Shown here piece after piece: positions 17,177 to 26,571 of a stretch of 64,000 nucleotides of DNA. The stretch's first letter is position 1. Every line of letters begins with the position of its first letter. The position numbers and the translations under genes are program-made. The notes under the pieces were generated by a model. The model ran no database searches. It saw only the letters and a program-made list of their open reading frames with translations, and was not told the origin of the DNA. The stretch comes from Ruminococcus sp. (GTDB taxonomy: Bacteria; Bacillota; Clostridia; Oscillospirales; Ruminococcaceae): positions 248,001-312,000 of the forward strand of contig JAGAJO010000001.1 in NCBI GenBank assembly GCA_017626015.1. The letters run 5' to 3'.

Positions 17177-19627
17177 ATGAAATTCGGATTTTTCGACGAC
17201 GTAAACAAGGAATACGTCATCACAAACCCCAGAACCCCTTACCCATGGATAAACTATCTGGGTACTCAGGAGTTCTTCTCCCTTATCTCCAATACAGCGG
17301 GAGGATATCACTTCTACAAGGACGCAAGGCTCAGAAGGATCACCCGTTACCGTTACAACAACGTACCTGTTGATATGGGCGGAAGATATTTCTACATCAA
17401 CGACGGCGGCGATATCTGGTCCCCCGGTTGGAGCCCCGTAAAAAAGGAGCTTGACGCATATTCCTGCCGTCACGGCATGGGCTATACCATTATAAAGGGA
17501 GAAAGAAAGGGCGTTGAGGCTGAGGTAACGTTCTTTGTTCCCCAGAATTACAACGGAGAGGTCCAGAAGGTGGTTCTCAAGAACACGTCTTCCGAAAAGA
17601 AGAGCTTTAAGCTGTTCTCGTTCATCGAATGGTGCCTTTGGAACGCTCAGGACGACTCCACAAACTTCCAGAGAAACTTCAATACAGGCGAGGTAGAGAT
17701 CGAAGGCTCTACTATATACCACAAGACAGAGTACAAGGAGAGAAGAGATCACTTCGCATTCTACACCGTAAATGCGGATATCTGCGGCTACGATACCGAC
17801 AGAGAAAGCTTTATGGGACTTTACAACGGATTTGAAGCTCCTCAGACGGTAGTTGCCGGACAGCCCTCAAATTCAGTTGCCGACGGCTGGTCGCCTATCG
17901 CTTCCCACTGCCTTGACATTACTCTTGAAGCAGGCGAGGAAAAGACCCTTGTATTTGTTCTCGGCTATGTTGAGAACGGTGCGGACAAGTGGAACGAGGA
18001 CGGCTCCATGAACAAGTCCAAGGCTTATGAGATGATCGAAGCTATGAACACCGCCGAAAAGGCAGACAAGGCTCTTGCAGAGCTTAAGGATACATGGAAC
18101 GCTCTGCTTTCGCAGTATCACGTTGAAACTGCCGATGATAAGCTCAACAGAATGGTAAATATATGGAACCAGTATCAGTGCATGGTAACGTTCAATATGT
18201 CCCGCTCCGCTTCTTATTTTGAAAGCGGTATAGGCAGAGGAATGGGCTTCAGAGACTCCAATCAGGACCTGCTTGGCTTTGTTCACCAGATTCCCGAGAG
18301 AGCAAGGGAAAGAATACTCGACCTTGCGGCTACTCAGCTGGAGGACGGCGGCTGCTATCATCAGTATCAGCCTCTTACCAAAAAGGGCAACGACGAGATC
18401 GGCGGCGACTTCTCCGACGACCCGTTGTGGATGATCCTTTCCACCGCCCAGTACATCAAGGAAACGGGAGACTACTCGATCCTTGACGAAATGGTTCCCT
18501 ACGATAACGATATGAACAAGGCTCAGACGATGATGCATCACCTCAAGCAGTCATTCTGGCACGTTGCCGCTATGGTAGGTCCTCACGGACTTCCGCTGGC
18601 AATGAGAGCAGACTGGAACGATTGTCTCAACCTGAGCTGCCATTCCGATATCCCCGGAGAAAGCTTCCAGACATATACCTCACCCAAGTACGGCGAGGAC
18701 AAGTTCAGCCGTGTTGCAGAGTCCGTAATGGTTGCGGCTATGATGGCTTATATCGGACCCGAGTACGTTGCGCTGTGCAAATACAAGGGACTTGACGAGG
18801 AGGCTGAAAAGGCTGCCGACGCTGTCAAGACGATGAACGACAACACAATGAAGTACGGCTGGGACGGCGAATGGTTCCTGCGTGCTTATGACGATTTCGG
18901 CAAAAAGGTAGGATCTCACGAGTGCGAGGAGGGCAAGATCTTTATCGAACCCCAGGGCTTTGCAGTTATGGGCGGTCTCGGAAAAGAGTCGGGCAAGGAT
19001 ATACTTACCCTTAACAGCGTAAAGAAATATCTTGACTCCAAGTACGGTCTTGTTCTTAACAATCCTGCATTTACAAAGTATTACAAGGAGTACGGCGAGA
19101 TCTCCACCTATCCCGCAGGATACAAGGAGAATGCAGGTATCTTCTGCCACAATAACGCATGGATAATCTGTGCGGAGGCTGCTGTCGGAAGAGGAGATCA
19201 GGCGTTTGAATACTATTCCAAGATCGCTCCGGCATATCTTGAGGATATTTCCGATCTGCACAGGACAGAGCCGTATGTATATGCCCAGATGATAGCCGGC
19301 AAGGACGCAAAGCGTCACGGCGAGGCTAAAAACTCATGGCTTACAGGTACTGCCGCATGGAACTTCGTAGCTGTTTCGCAGTTCATTCTCGGCTGTATCC
19401 CCGACTACGACGGACTTAAGATAGACCCGTCCATTCCCGAAGGCTGGGACGGCTTTAAGCTTACAAGAAAATTCAGAGGAAATACCTACAACATCACCGT
19501 TAAGAATCCCGATCATGTTTCAAAGGGCGTAAAGGCTGTTACTGTTGACGGAGTTAAGGTCAACGGCAACGTTCTTCCCGTATTTGACGAAGGAACTTCA
19601 CACGAGGTTGAAGTTGTAATGGGATGA
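17177..19627 (+). CDS. Cellobiose phosphorylase (GH94)
   Basis: 816 residues from ATG 17177, with AGGAAAGGTGG upstream; an in-frame GTG at 17165 overlaps that site. Length and sequence match GH94 cellobiose phosphorylases of ruminococci, including the N-terminal Lys-Glu-Tyr-Val-Ile-Thr-Asn-Pro and Asn-Thr-Ala-Gly-Gly-Tyr-His motifs and the catalytic-region Asp-Trp-Asn-Asp at residues 479-482. The enzyme phosphorolyses imported cellobiose to glucose 1-phosphate and glucose. There is no signal peptide, so it is cytosolic. A terminator follows at 19641-19673. Confidence 0.95.
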   Translation: MKFGFFDDVNKEYVITNPRTPYPWINYLGTQEFFSLISNTAGGYHFYKDARLRRITRYRYNNVPVDMGGRYFYINDGGDIWSPGWSPVKKELDAYSCRHGMGYTIIKGERKGVEAEVTFFVPQNYNGEVQKVVLKNTSSEKKSFKLFSFIEWCLWNAQDDSTNFQRNFNTGEVEIEGSTIYHKTEYKERRDHFAFYTVNADICGYDTDRESFMGLYNGFEAPQTVVAGQPSNSVADGWSPIASHCLDITLEAGEEKTLVFVLGYVENGADKWNEDGSMNKSKAYEMIEAMNTAEKADKALAELKDTWNALLSQYHVETADDKLNRMVNIWNQYQCMVTFNMSRSASYFESGIGRGMGFRDSNQDLLGFVHQIPERARERILDLAATQLEDGGCYHQYQPLTKKGNDEIGGDFSDDPLWMILSTAQYIKETGDYSILDEMVPYDNDMNKAQTMMHHLKQSFWHVAAMVGPHGLPLAMRADWNDCLNLSCHSDIPGESFQTYTSPKYGEDKFSRVAESVMVAAMMAYIGPEYVALCKYKGLDEEAEKAADAVKTMNDNTMKYGWDGEWFLRAYDDFGKKVGSHECEEGKIFIEPQGFAVMGGLGKESGKDILTLNSVKKYLDSKYGLVLNNPAFTKYYKEYGEISTYPAGYKENAGIFCHNNAWIICAEAAVGRGDQAFEYYSKIAPAYLEDISDLHRTEPYVYAQMIAGKDAKRHGEAKNSWLTGTAAWNFVAVSQFILGCIPDYDGLKIDPSIPEGWDGFKLTRKFRGNTYNITVKNPDHVSKGVKAVTVDGVKVNGNVLPVFDEGTSHEVEVVMG

Positions 19628-19640
19628 TCCCGGAAATACT

Positions 19641-19673
19641 GCGGCGGAGATATTCTCCGCCGTTTATTTTTTT
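19641..19673 (+). terminator. Rho-independent terminator after cellobiose phosphorylase
   Basis: GCGGCGGAGA-TAT-TCTCCGCCGT forms a 9-10 bp stem followed by TTATTTTTTT. Confidence 0.9.
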
Positions 19674-19775
19674 AGGCATCACCGCAAGGATCCTGCTTCT
19701 TCAGACGTATTATAAGTGAAAACCGATGGAAGCTCCGTTTCCCCTTGACGGAGGACTTCTGTAAGGGGTGGTTTT

Positions 19776-20237
19776 ATGGATAACGAAAATCTGACCCGTG
19801 CCTATGAAAAATATTTTGACACCGTTTATCGGATATGCTTTGTATTATTTCACGGAAACAAGGCTGACACCGAGGACGCTGTACATACGGTATTTATGAA
19901 GTATATGGAATATGCCAAGGGCTTTGAAAGCGATGAGCATGAAAAGGCGTGGCTTATCGTTACGGCTAAAAATACCTGTAAAAGCGTTCTGCGGCTTGCA
20001 AGACGGAAAAATGCGCCGCTGGATGCGGCCGCAGACAGGTCTGAGGAATTCCGGTACAACGATACGCTGGACGCCATAATGCGTCTGCCCGAAAAAGAAA
20101 AAACGGCAGTGTATTTATGCTACTATGAGGACATGACCGCCGCACAGGCGGCTGAGATCATGGGGTGTCGTGAGAACACGGTGTACTCTTATTTGCACAG
20201 AGCCAGAAAAAAACTAGAAAGATCGTTGGGAGAGTGA
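19776..20237 (+). CDS. ECF-type RNA polymerase sigma factor
   Basis: 153 residues, ATG 19776 preceded by AAGGGGTGG. Region 2 shows Thr-Glu-Asp-Ala-Val-His-Thr-Val-Phe, and region 4 has Ala-Gln-Ala-Ala-Glu-Ile-Met-Gly-Cys-Arg-Glu-Asn-Thr-Val, a clear helix-turn-helix. Its short length is normal for this Firmicute group. The gene downstream encodes its likely membrane partner. The 148 bases upstream hold a hairpin (CTCCG...CGGAG) and a possible TATTATAA promoter element near 19710. Confidence 0.9.
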   Translation: MDNENLTRAYEKYFDTVYRICFVLFHGNKADTEDAVHTVFMKYMEYAKGFESDEHEKAWLIVTAKNTCKSVLRLARRKNAPLDAAADRSEEFRYNDTLDAIMRLPEKEKTAVYLCYYEDMTAAQAAEIMGCRENTVYSYLHRARKKLERSLGE

Positions 20238-20242
20238 GCGCA

Positions 20243-22801
20243 ATGACAGACAGGCAAATAAAAGAAATTGTCCGTACAGAGCTTGATAAAATTCATGCAG
20301 ATGAAGATGTCAGGGCGCAGATCCTGAAAGGCTTAAAGGGTGATACTATGGAGTATAACAAAAGGGAAAGCGGGATCGATGTGATCCAAAATGCGGAAAA
20401 TAAAGAAAAAACGATTGTGACGTCAAAGGAAAGAGAGACAAAAGCAAGGATAAACACAAAAGGAAGGTTCGCAGCGGCAGCGGCTGCGGCAGCATTATGC
20501 ATAAGCGGAGGTGCCTATTTTCTCAGCAGAGTTAACGTGGATACGGACGACAAAGCAGCTTCCGACATCGATATTTCCTACTCGTCGGACTCGGCTGAGA
20601 ACACAGCTGTGCCTGACGTGGATTTTGCGGGTTATTACGATCCGCAGGGCTATACGGTATTTGAAAAATTCGGAGAGATGTCCTCGGTACTGAGACTTCC
20701 TGACGGCAAATTCCTGATACGGCAGGGAGGAAATCATTTTATGGACAACGGGCAGGAGATCTTTGACTACATTATTTTTAACGGCGAAAAGGGCTGTATT
20801 GAAAAGGTCATAAGCTCCCCCAGGTGCAACGTTAAGATCTGTTCGGAGGGTATAGAGCTGAGAGACGAGATCGCAGCGGCGATAGACGTAAAGAATGCAG
20901 ATCTTGATTTCTACGACTTTGATCTGAACCTGGTGAACACATTCTCTTTTGACGTTTCGCAGTACGACACAGGCGATACGGAGCAGCTGATACAGAATAT
21001 AGCCGCCGCTCAGGACGGCTCGGCGATGTACGTTTATACGCACGTTTTTGAGAACGGGGATTTTGCCGGCTCAAGGATTTACAAGGCTGCTCCCGGAGGA
21101 GGCGGAGAGCTTGTCTATGAGTCTGTCAAGGATAAAAACAAGCCGTCCATATTTCAGATAAAGGATATCTTCCCCTCGGCGGACGGTGAGGACATCTATT
21201 TTACCGGTTATAAGATGACTTATGAGGGGTCGGATATGTACCCCGGACAGCCGTTAGTTGCCGTTTGTGATCCGACAAGTTTTAACAGCGGTGTACAGTG
21301 GGTCGATCTGAACGATTTTGTCGATCAGAATTTTGTGTATGAGAGAAACGGAAAGCTGTACTATTATACGATCTCAGATGAAGAAGATAACGGTCAGGCA
21401 CCTGAATTCGGTGTGGCTCAAAGGCTTGAGGACGGAAGCTGTTCCGCTACCCTGTCGGAATTCCCCTTTGCGGAAAATTATGAGGAGTTTTCAGGCTGCC
21501 CGGACGGTATTTATTTTTCAGATTCGGGTAAATATGCAGTGGCTTCAAAGTCGGTATTAAACGGCGATGAAACCTACGATTCATACCTCTGTGTTTACGA
21601 GACAAGCGATATGTCGAAGGTCATTTTTGAGAAAAAGATTGAAGGAGCTCTCCCTGTGTTCCTCGGCGGAATGGACACTCTGTTTGACGAAAATACCGGC
21701 GACCTGTGCGTCCCTGTAGGAAATCTGGGAGAAGATCACGAAAGAACAGGATATCTTACGGAAAATGTTTTCGGCGGAGAGTACGCAAATTTCGGCATGA
21801 AGAGCGCAGAGCCGGAGGACAGCTCTGTTCCCGATACCAACGGTGAGACCGAGTACAGCAGTGAGGATTTTGAGCCGGAATACAATTTCGATATAATAAC
21901 CAGAAATCCTCATCCTGATGTGGACAATGAAAGAAGATGGATCACCGACGAAAAGATCCGGCGTGAGATACTCGACTGGTACAATTCGTTCCTGGAGCTT
22001 GATCTTGATCCCGTTGAAAGCAGCGATACCAATGAGTATACAGGCGGTTCGCCCAGCACTGCACTTTATTTCATCGCAGACAACGGCGAAAAGGTAGTTA
22101 TGTACACACAGTCAAGCTATACGGGAGCAAATATTGAAATAAACGGTGAGGACTACGACGTTCCCGACAATTCGGTTCTGAAATATGTGGATAAGGACTG
22201 GCTGGGCGACTTTCTCATAAGCTGCAAAAGCGGTACGGAGGAGATACACAGGTATGTGATCGGCAATGTGAATAAGGAGATATATCTGGACTGGTACGAC
22301 AGGTTTATAGCAAGAGATTTACAGCCCGTTGACGTAAGCGGATTATCGGCGGCAAACGGAGGAGTTTATCCCGAGCTTACCTTTACCGCAAGAAACGGAG
22401 ACGCCGTAAAGATAGGCGCTTCACGGTATACTGACGTTGCCAATGTCGAGGTAAACGGCGAGAATTATATGCTTCCTGCCGAAATGCTTGATGTGCTGGA
22501 TTTTGTACACGTTATAAGAGGCACTGAACCCTCCGATGATTTTACCGAGGTAAAAACCGCCTACGGCTATCAGAATATCATTTTCAGGCATATAAAGGAT
22601 TTCAATATTTCCTACACTGCTGTGATAGACAGCGAGGATATCCTTGAAATAAGCCTTGTGAACGATGATCTGAAGGATGAGCTTACAGAATTTCTGGAGA
22701 CCAACGGAGCCGATATGGAAAAAATACGCTTTGTTGAAAACTCCACGGTAGTTCCCACCAGTAGTGATATCCAGAATGCAGAGGTGACAATTTCCGGCTG
22801 A
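20243..22801 (+). CDS. Large membrane-anchored protein paired with ECF sigma factor (putative anti-sigma factor/sensor)
   Basis: 852 residues from ATG 20243, with GGGAG 10 bases upstream; GTG 20234 is too close to that site. A cytoplasmic N-terminus of about 70 residues is followed by an Ala-rich membrane segment (about 75-95) and a large outside region. The middle part has repeated Asp-Gly-rich strands that look like a beta-propeller. Near the C-terminus two related segments begin with Asp-Trp-Tyr-(Asn/Asp) and end with an Asn-Gly-Glu-(Asp/Asn)-Tyr motif, an internal duplication. The sigma-coupled position suggests signal sensing outside the cell; the ligand is unknown. Confidence 0.65.
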   Translation: MTDRQIKEIVRTELDKIHADEDVRAQILKGLKGDTMEYNKRESGIDVIQNAENKEKTIVTSKERETKARINTKGRFAAAAAAAALCISGGAYFLSRVNVDTDDKAASDIDISYSSDSAENTAVPDVDFAGYYDPQGYTVFEKFGEMSSVLRLPDGKFLIRQGGNHFMDNGQEIFDYIIFNGEKGCIEKVISSPRCNVKICSEGIELRDEIAAAIDVKNADLDFYDFDLNLVNTFSFDVSQYDTGDTEQLIQNIAAAQDGSAMYVYTHVFENGDFAGSRIYKAAPGGGGELVYESVKDKNKPSIFQIKDIFPSADGEDIYFTGYKMTYEGSDMYPGQPLVAVCDPTSFNSGVQWVDLNDFVDQNFVYERNGKLYYYTISDEEDNGQAPEFGVAQRLEDGSCSATLSEFPFAENYEEFSGCPDGIYFSDSGKYAVASKSVLNGDETYDSYLCVYETSDMSKVIFEKKIEGALPVFLGGMDTLFDENTGDLCVPVGNLGEDHERTGYLTENVFGGEYANFGMKSAEPEDSSVPDTNGETEYSSEDFEPEYNFDIITRNPHPDVDNERRWITDEKIRREILDWYNSFLELDLDPVESSDTNEYTGGSPSTALYFIADNGEKVVMYTQSSYTGANIEINGEDYDVPDNSVLKYVDKDWLGDFLISCKSGTEEIHRYVIGNVNKEIYLDWYDRFIARDLQPVDVSGLSAANGGVYPELTFTARNGDAVKIGASRYTDVANVEVNGENYMLPAEMLDVLDFVHVIRGTEPSDDFTEVKTAYGYQNIIFRHIKDFNISYTAVIDSEDILEISLVNDDLKDELTEFLETNGADMEKIRFVENSTVVPTSSDIQNAEVTISG

Positions 22802-22805
22802 TAAC

Positions 22806-22841
22806 AAAAAGCCCGGTATCTGAAAGATACCGGGTATTTTT
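22806..22841. terminator. Bidirectional terminator between the sigma operon and rplA
   Basis: CCCGGTATCT-GAA-AGATACCGGG with an A-rich left flank and TATTTTT on the right, between convergent genes. Confidence 0.9.
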
Positions 22842-22871
22842 ACTGTTATGATCTTTATTGCCGGAATAGGA

Positions 22872-23567
22872 TCAGTTGCCGTACTTAGCAGTGCTTACCT
22901 TGATTCCGGGGCCCATTGTAGAAGCAACAACGATGCTCTTAAGATACTGTCCCTTTGCAGCAGCAGGCTTAGCCTTTACAACTGCGTCAATAAGAGTATT
23001 GAAGTTCTGCTCGAGCTTTTCAACACCGAATGAAGCCTTGCCGATAGGGCAGTGAATGATGTTCGTCTTATCAAGACGGTACTCGATCTTACCTGCCTTA
23101 GCGTCTGTAACAGCCTTTGCTACATCGGGAGTAACCGTGCCTGCCTTGGGGTTAGGCATAAGTCCGCGGGGTCCGAGGATCTTACCCAGACGACCTACAA
23201 CGCCCATCATGTCGGGAGAAGCGATCACAACGTCGAAATCCATCCAGTTTTCCTTTGTGATCTTCTCTACAAATTCCATGCCGCCAACATACTCGGCGCC
23301 TGCTGCCTTGGCAGCCTCATACTTGTCCTCCTTGCAGAATACAAGAACTCTTACCTTCTTACCTGTTCCGTTAGGAAGAACAACTGCGCCTCTTACCTGC
23401 TGATCGGCGTGTCTTGAGTCAACGCCCAGACGGATATGAAGCTCGATGGTTTCGTCAAACTTAGCTTTTGCGCTGTTTGCTGCAAGTTCAAGAGCTTCTG
23501 CGGAATCATATTGCTTAGATCTGTCAACAGTCTTTGCGCTGTCAACATATTTCTTGCCGTGTTTCAT
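22872..23567 (-). CDS. rplA: 50S ribosomal protein L1
   Basis: 231 residues, full length. The conserved core [14 protein letters not shown] is present. ATG 23567 follows GAGGAGG. L1 binds 23S rRNA at the stalk near the E site and often represses its own operon by binding a leader. It is the last gene of the rpmG-secE-nusG-rplK-rplA group here; rplJL does not follow. Confidence 0.98.
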   Translation of the reverse strand: MKHGKKYVDSAKTVDRSKQYDSAEALELAANSAKAKFDETIELHIRLGVDSRHADQQVRGAVVLPNGTGKKVRVLVFCKEDKYEAAKAAGAEYVGGMEFVEKITKENWMDFDVVIASPDMMGVVGRLGKILGPRGLMPNPKAGTVTPDVAKAVTDAKAGKIEYRLDKTNIIHCPIGKASFGVEKLEQNFNTLIDAVVKAKPAAAKGQYLKSIVVASTMGPGIKVSTAKYGN

Positions 23568-23575
23568 TAATATTT

Positions 23576-23662
23576 CCTCCTCATTAAGTGGTAATACCGG
23601 CTCAGACAGCCGGTTAGCGGAAAAATCCTCCCACCATTGCCCGTATCCTTAAGATACGGCTG
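23576..23662 (-). promoter_or_regulatory. Structured leader between rplK and rplA
   Basis: On the minus strand a GCCGTATCTTAAGGATACGGGC hairpin is followed by GGTGGGAGGA, a second hairpin (ACCGGCTGTCTGAGCCGGT) and TTACCACTTAAT just before the rplA ribosome site. The GGTGG and CCAC parts can pair around the second hairpin. The same arrangement stands before rplK. An autoregulatory ribosomal-protein site is likely by analogy. Confidence 0.55.
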
Positions 23663-23669
23663 CGATCGA

Positions 23670-24095
23670 TCAATCTTCAACTACTACGCCCATTGAACGG
23701 CAAGTACCTGCGATCATGCTCATTGCGCTTTCGATATTTGCTGCGTTAAGGTCGGGCATTTTCTGCTCAGCAATTTTCTGAACCTGCTCTTTTGTGATTG
23801 TAGCGACCTTTGTCTTGTTAGGTACGCCTGAACCTGACTCGATCTTGCATGCCTTCTTGATAAGAACAGCCGCAGGGGGAGTCTTGGTTATAAATGTAAA
23901 GGATCTGTCGGCGTAAACCGTGATAACAACAGGGATTATAAGACCGATATCGTTCTTTGTTCTCTCGTTGAAATCCTTTGTGAACGCCATAATGTTAACA
24001 CCGTGCTGACCGAGTGCCGGACCAACCGGGGGAGCAGGAGTTGCCTTTCCTGCCGGGATCTGAAGCTTGATATAGCCTACTACCTTCTGTGCCAT
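23670..24095 (-). CDS. rplK: 50S ribosomal protein L11
   Basis: 141 residues, the usual length. It has the conserved [12 protein letters not shown] motif near the N-terminus and the RNA-binding C-terminal domain. ATG 24095 follows GGAGGTG. L11 binds the GTPase-associated centre of 23S rRNA. Confidence 0.98.
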   Translation of the reverse strand: MAQKVVGYIKLQIPAGKATPAPPVGPALGQHGVNIMAFTKDFNERTKNDIGLIIPVVITVYADRSFTFITKTPPAAVLIKKACKIESGSGVPNKTKVATITKEQVQKIAEQKMPDLNAANIESAMSMIAGTCRSMGVVVED

Positions 24096-24105
24096 TATAT
24101 TGCAC

Positions 24106-24240
24106 CTCCATAATTAAGTGGTAAGGCGAGCCGCCATGCAGCTCTCCCACGTTTTGGGAAGCCTGTACTTCCATTTGACCGAATGCGGATATCACGTATC
24201 CGAAGATACGTTTATCCATGCGGGAAATCCCGCTGCGCTT
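24106..24240 (-). promoter_or_regulatory. Structured leader between nusG and rplK
   Basis: On the minus strand it has a GCGGGATTTCCCGC hairpin and an ACGTATCTTCGGATACGT hairpin, then ACGTGGGAGAGC, a GGCGGCTCGCC hairpin part and TTACCACTTAAT before the rplK ribosome site. It matches the element before rplA in order and in the GTGGGAG/TACCACTTAAT blocks. Confidence 0.55.
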
Positions 24241-24244
24241 TTCC

Positions 24245-24772
24245 TTAGCCCTCCGGCTTGACCTGAGTTACCGGCAGAGTTACAGACGTTTCACGTCCGA
24301 ACATGGATACCGTTACATCAACAGTCTTGGCATCAAGATCGATGCTCTCGACAGTGCCGGTGAATCCGTCGAACGAGCCGCCGACAACCTCTACGCTGTC
24401 GCCGGGTCTGATATTTACCTCTACTACAGGTGTGCCTGTCTCCACGCCCAGCGCCTCGACTTCTCTGTCGGAAAGCGGTACGGGCTTGGATCCGGGACCG
24501 ACAAAGCCCGTAACTCCTCTTGTATTTCTTACAATATACCAGGAGTCGTCCGTAAGAACCATTTTGACCAGAACATAACTGGGGAAAAGCTTTTTTTCAA
24601 CCTCAGCAGTCTTGCTTCCCTTTATCTCGGTAACGGTCTCCATAGGGATCCGCACCTCGGGGATAAGCTCCTGAAGCTTACGGTTTTCAACAACCTTTTC
24701 AATATTTTGCGCAACCTTATTCTCATAACCGGAATAGGTGTGAACTACATACCATTTTGCTTCTTCTGACAT
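24245..24772 (-). CDS. nusG: Transcription termination/antitermination factor NusG
   Basis: 175 residues, a standard NusG of an N-terminal NGN domain (Trp-Tyr-Val-Val-His-Thr-Tyr-Ser-Gly-Tyr-Glu) and a C-terminal KOW domain (about residues 120-175). It binds RNA polymerase and affects pausing and termination. ATG 24772 follows GGAGGT. It lies between secE and rplK as in most bacteria. Confidence 0.98.
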   Translation of the reverse strand: MSEEAKWYVVHTYSGYENKVAQNIEKVVENRKLQELIPEVRIPMETVTEIKGSKTAEVEKKLFPSYVLVKMVLTDDSWYIVRNTRGVTGFVGPGSKPVPLSDREVEALGVETGTPVVEVNIRPGDSVEVVGGSFDGFTGTVESIDLDAKTVDVTVSMFGRETSVTLPVTQVKPEG

Positions 24773-24825
24773 GAAATTACCTCCATATTGACGTTGTCAA
24801 AACCGATTTGCGAAGCCGATGTATG

Positions 24826-25095
24826 TCAGCTTCCGATGCTGAGAACAGCCTGAATCGCCGCACCGAGACCTGAGTCTACGGCAAAGAGGAACAGAGCCAT
24901 AACAACCATTACCGACAGAACTATGCCGGTGTTGTTTACTACCTGCTTTCTTGTGGGCCATACTACCTTCTTGATCTCGGCTTTGAGATCCTTGAAGTAT
25001 CTTCTTATACCGCCCTTTTTCTTTGCCTTGCCGGTATTCTTCGCCTTATCAGCGTCTTTCTTTGAAGACTTAGCAATCTCCTTATCCTTAGCCAT
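24826..25095 (-). CDS. secE: Preprotein translocase subunit SecE
   Basis: 89 residues. A lysine-rich N-terminus of about 30 residues precedes the conserved Glu-Ile-Lys-Lys-Val-Val-Trp-Pro-Thr-Arg-Lys motif and a single membrane segment at about residues 57-80. It is part of the SecYEG channel. ATG 25095 follows AAAGGAG. Confidence 0.97.
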   Translation of the reverse strand: MAKDKEIAKSSKKDADKAKNTGKAKKKGGIRRYFKDLKAEIKKVVWPTRKQVVNNTGIVLSVMVVMALFLFAVDSGLGAAIQAVLSIGS

Positions 25096-25115
25096 ATAAT
25101 ATAGCTCCTTTCAGA

Positions 25116-25265
25116 TCACTTTGTCTCTTTGTGAAGAGTGTGCTTCTTGCAGAACTTGCAATACTTATTCATTTCAAGTCTGTCAGGGTCATTCTTCTTG
25201 TTCTTCTTTGTGTTGTAGTTTCTCTGCTTACACTCAGTACAAGCAAGTGTAATCTTTACTCTCAT
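25116..25265 (-). CDS. rpmG: 50S ribosomal protein L33
   Basis: 49 residues, found by reading the minus strand directly. It starts Met-Arg-Val-Lys-Ile-Thr-Leu-Ala-Cys and contains two Cys-x2-Cys pairs (Cys-Thr-Glu-Cys and Cys-Lys-Phe-Cys), the zinc-binding C+ form of L33. ATG 25265 follows AGGAGGTG. It is the first gene of the secE-nusG-rplKA group. Confidence 0.96.
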   Translation of the reverse strand: MRVKITLACTECKQRNYNTKKNKKNDPDRLEMNKYCKFCKKHTLHKETK

Positions 25266-25294
25266 TTCGGCACCTCCTGACGAAATTTATACTC

Positions 25295-25400
25295 CGCAAG
25301 AACTATCGGAGTACGTCTTGCCTCCCTCATACGACCGTGGAAGCTCCACGGCGCAAACCCCGTACTCTGCGGGATTCTGAGGTAACTTATGATTTTTCCG
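25295..25400 (-). promoter_or_regulatory. Structured leader of the rpmG-secE-nusG-rplKA transcript
   Basis: Between the promoter and rpmG the RNA can form an outer GAGTACG/CGTACTC stem that encloses a strong CCGTGGA/TCCACGG hairpin, and next to it an ACTCCG/CGGAGT hairpin. The enclosed part is too short and lacks a T-loop, so it is not a tRNA. I do not recognise a known family. Confidence 0.45.
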
Positions 25401-25447
25401 CCCTGAAAAACAGCGCAAAAAAATAGACCTCATAAAGAGGTATACAT

Positions 25448-25476
25448 ATTATAACATACTACAAAAAGCTTGTCAA
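25448..25476 (-). promoter_or_regulatory. Promoter of rpmG-secE-nusG-rplKA
   Basis: TTGACA (25471-25476), a 17-base spacer and TATAAT (25448-25453) on the minus strand, about 180 bases upstream of rpmG. Confidence 0.88.
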
Positions 25477-25567
25477 GGGATTTTGTGAATTTTCGGTAAA
25501 TTTTTCTCCCATTCCGCAATTTTTGCCCTTTCGCACAAATTACTCCCTGATAAAGCGCTGCCATTTG

Positions 25568-25608
25568 ACAAAAAAGAAATAGCCGCCCACAAGTAGCTAT
25601 TTCTTAGA
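25568..25608 (-). terminator. Terminator after the XRE regulator gene
   Basis: AAGAAATAGC and GCTATTTCTT form a 10 bp stem; read on the minus strand it is followed by a T run. The position 80-120 bases after the regulator stop fits. Confidence 0.65.
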
Positions 25609-25688
25609 AAAACATCTTGGAGTACCTCTTTTGTTATATACATTATATTGCAATATTTTATATTTGTCAATTTAACGCCATACTTTTT

Positions 25689-26099
25689 TCAGTGTAAAAT
25701 ATTGTATATAAGCCTGCCGAGATCGTATCCCATATCGTATACTATATTTCCTAAAAGCAGAATAATGAATATGATCCCGATTACCTTAAACGCTTTTCGC
25801 TCCTTTGCCGAAAGATTTGCCCAGTAGTCGGACAAAGACTGCAAGACCCCCTTTTCAACGGGCTTTAAGTCGTCGGAACAGTTTTCCCTTCTGCTGACGT
25901 CTATCTCGTCGGCAAAAAGCTCGTCCAGAGATTTTCCGTAGCGGTTGCTTATGTACAGGATCTTTTCAACTTCGGGATAGCCTATTCCTCTCTCCCACTT
26001 TGAGATCGCCTGACGGGAAACGTTAAGCTCCTCCGCAAACTGCTCCTGAGTGAGATCATTTTCCTTGCGTACTTTGATTATGTTGTCTGCAAAACTCAT
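25689..26099 (-). CDS. XRE-family transcriptional regulator with C-terminal membrane segment
   Basis: 136 residues. The helix-turn-helix is at residues 6-60, with the classical Leu-Thr-Gln-Glu-Gln-Phe-Ala-Glu and Val-Ser-Arg-Gln-Ala-Ile-Ser-Lys-Trp-Glu sequences. A hydrophobic stretch at about 108-122 predicts membrane attachment. Such membrane-tethered XRE proteins are frequent in clostridia. ATG 26099 follows AAGGGAG. The target genes are unknown; it is a single-gene unit. Confidence 0.88.
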   Translation of the reverse strand: MSFADNIIKVRKENDLTQEQFAEELNVSRQAISKWERGIGYPEVEKILYISNRYGKSLDELFADEIDVSRRENCSDDLKPVEKGVLQSLSDYWANLSAKERKAFKVIGIIFIILLLGNIVYDMGYDLGRLIYNILH

Positions 26100-26273
26100 T
26101 CTTAATTTACTCCCTTCGTGATCTTATGCTTGAATTTTATCACGAAATCTCTGAAAACTCCACAAACTTACCGTTTCTTTTGCGAAACTTTAAGTTTCAT
26201 TGCAGATCCTGTTCCTGCTTTTGTAAAAAAGGCGGCAGAAAATAACTTTTCTGCCGCCCTGCGAACATATGAT

Positions 26274-26555
26274 TCAGCTTACCTTCAGCCATGCACAGGC
26301 AATATCAAGCGCCTCGTAAAGACTGTCCTTTTTCGCCGTTTTGACAATAGCCTTGTTAGGCGGCAGCGTCATGTCTGTTGCCATTTTTCTTATCATTACC
26401 TTATTTGCAACATCCAGCCCGCCTATTTTTTCCGTACCCTGTATTTCGATCATTACCACAAATTCGTCGTACATATTTCCGAAATAAAGCTGATTTCCTT
26501 TTCTCACAAGAGGAAGTCCCTTGTATGTGAAAAATGCTGTTTTCTGTTCTGCCAT
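26274..26555 (-). CDS. Small conserved-looking protein of unknown function
   Basis: 93 residues, no membrane segment or signal peptide, probably cytosolic. It alternates hydrophobic strands in the N-terminal 50 residues (Leu-Tyr-Phe-Gly-Asn-Met-Tyr-Asp) with an amphipathic C-terminal helix ending Ala-Cys-Ala-Trp-Leu-Lys-Val. The ribosome site AAAAGGAGGAG is strong, which supports it as a real gene. A family A repeat ends within a few bases of that site. I do not recognise the family. Confidence 0.7.
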   Translation of the reverse strand: MAEQKTAFFTYKGLPLVRKGNQLYFGNMYDEFVVMIEIQGTEKIGGLDVANKVMIRKMATDMTLPPNKAIVKTAKKDSLYEALDIACAWLKVS

Positions 26556-26571
26556 AAAATCTCCTCCTTTT

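Noticed and set aside
25331-25392. tRNA-like cloverleaf with GAGTACG/CGTACTC ends before rpmG
   Set aside because: The enclosed stretch is too short, and there is no TTCGA-type T-loop or proper anticodon stem.
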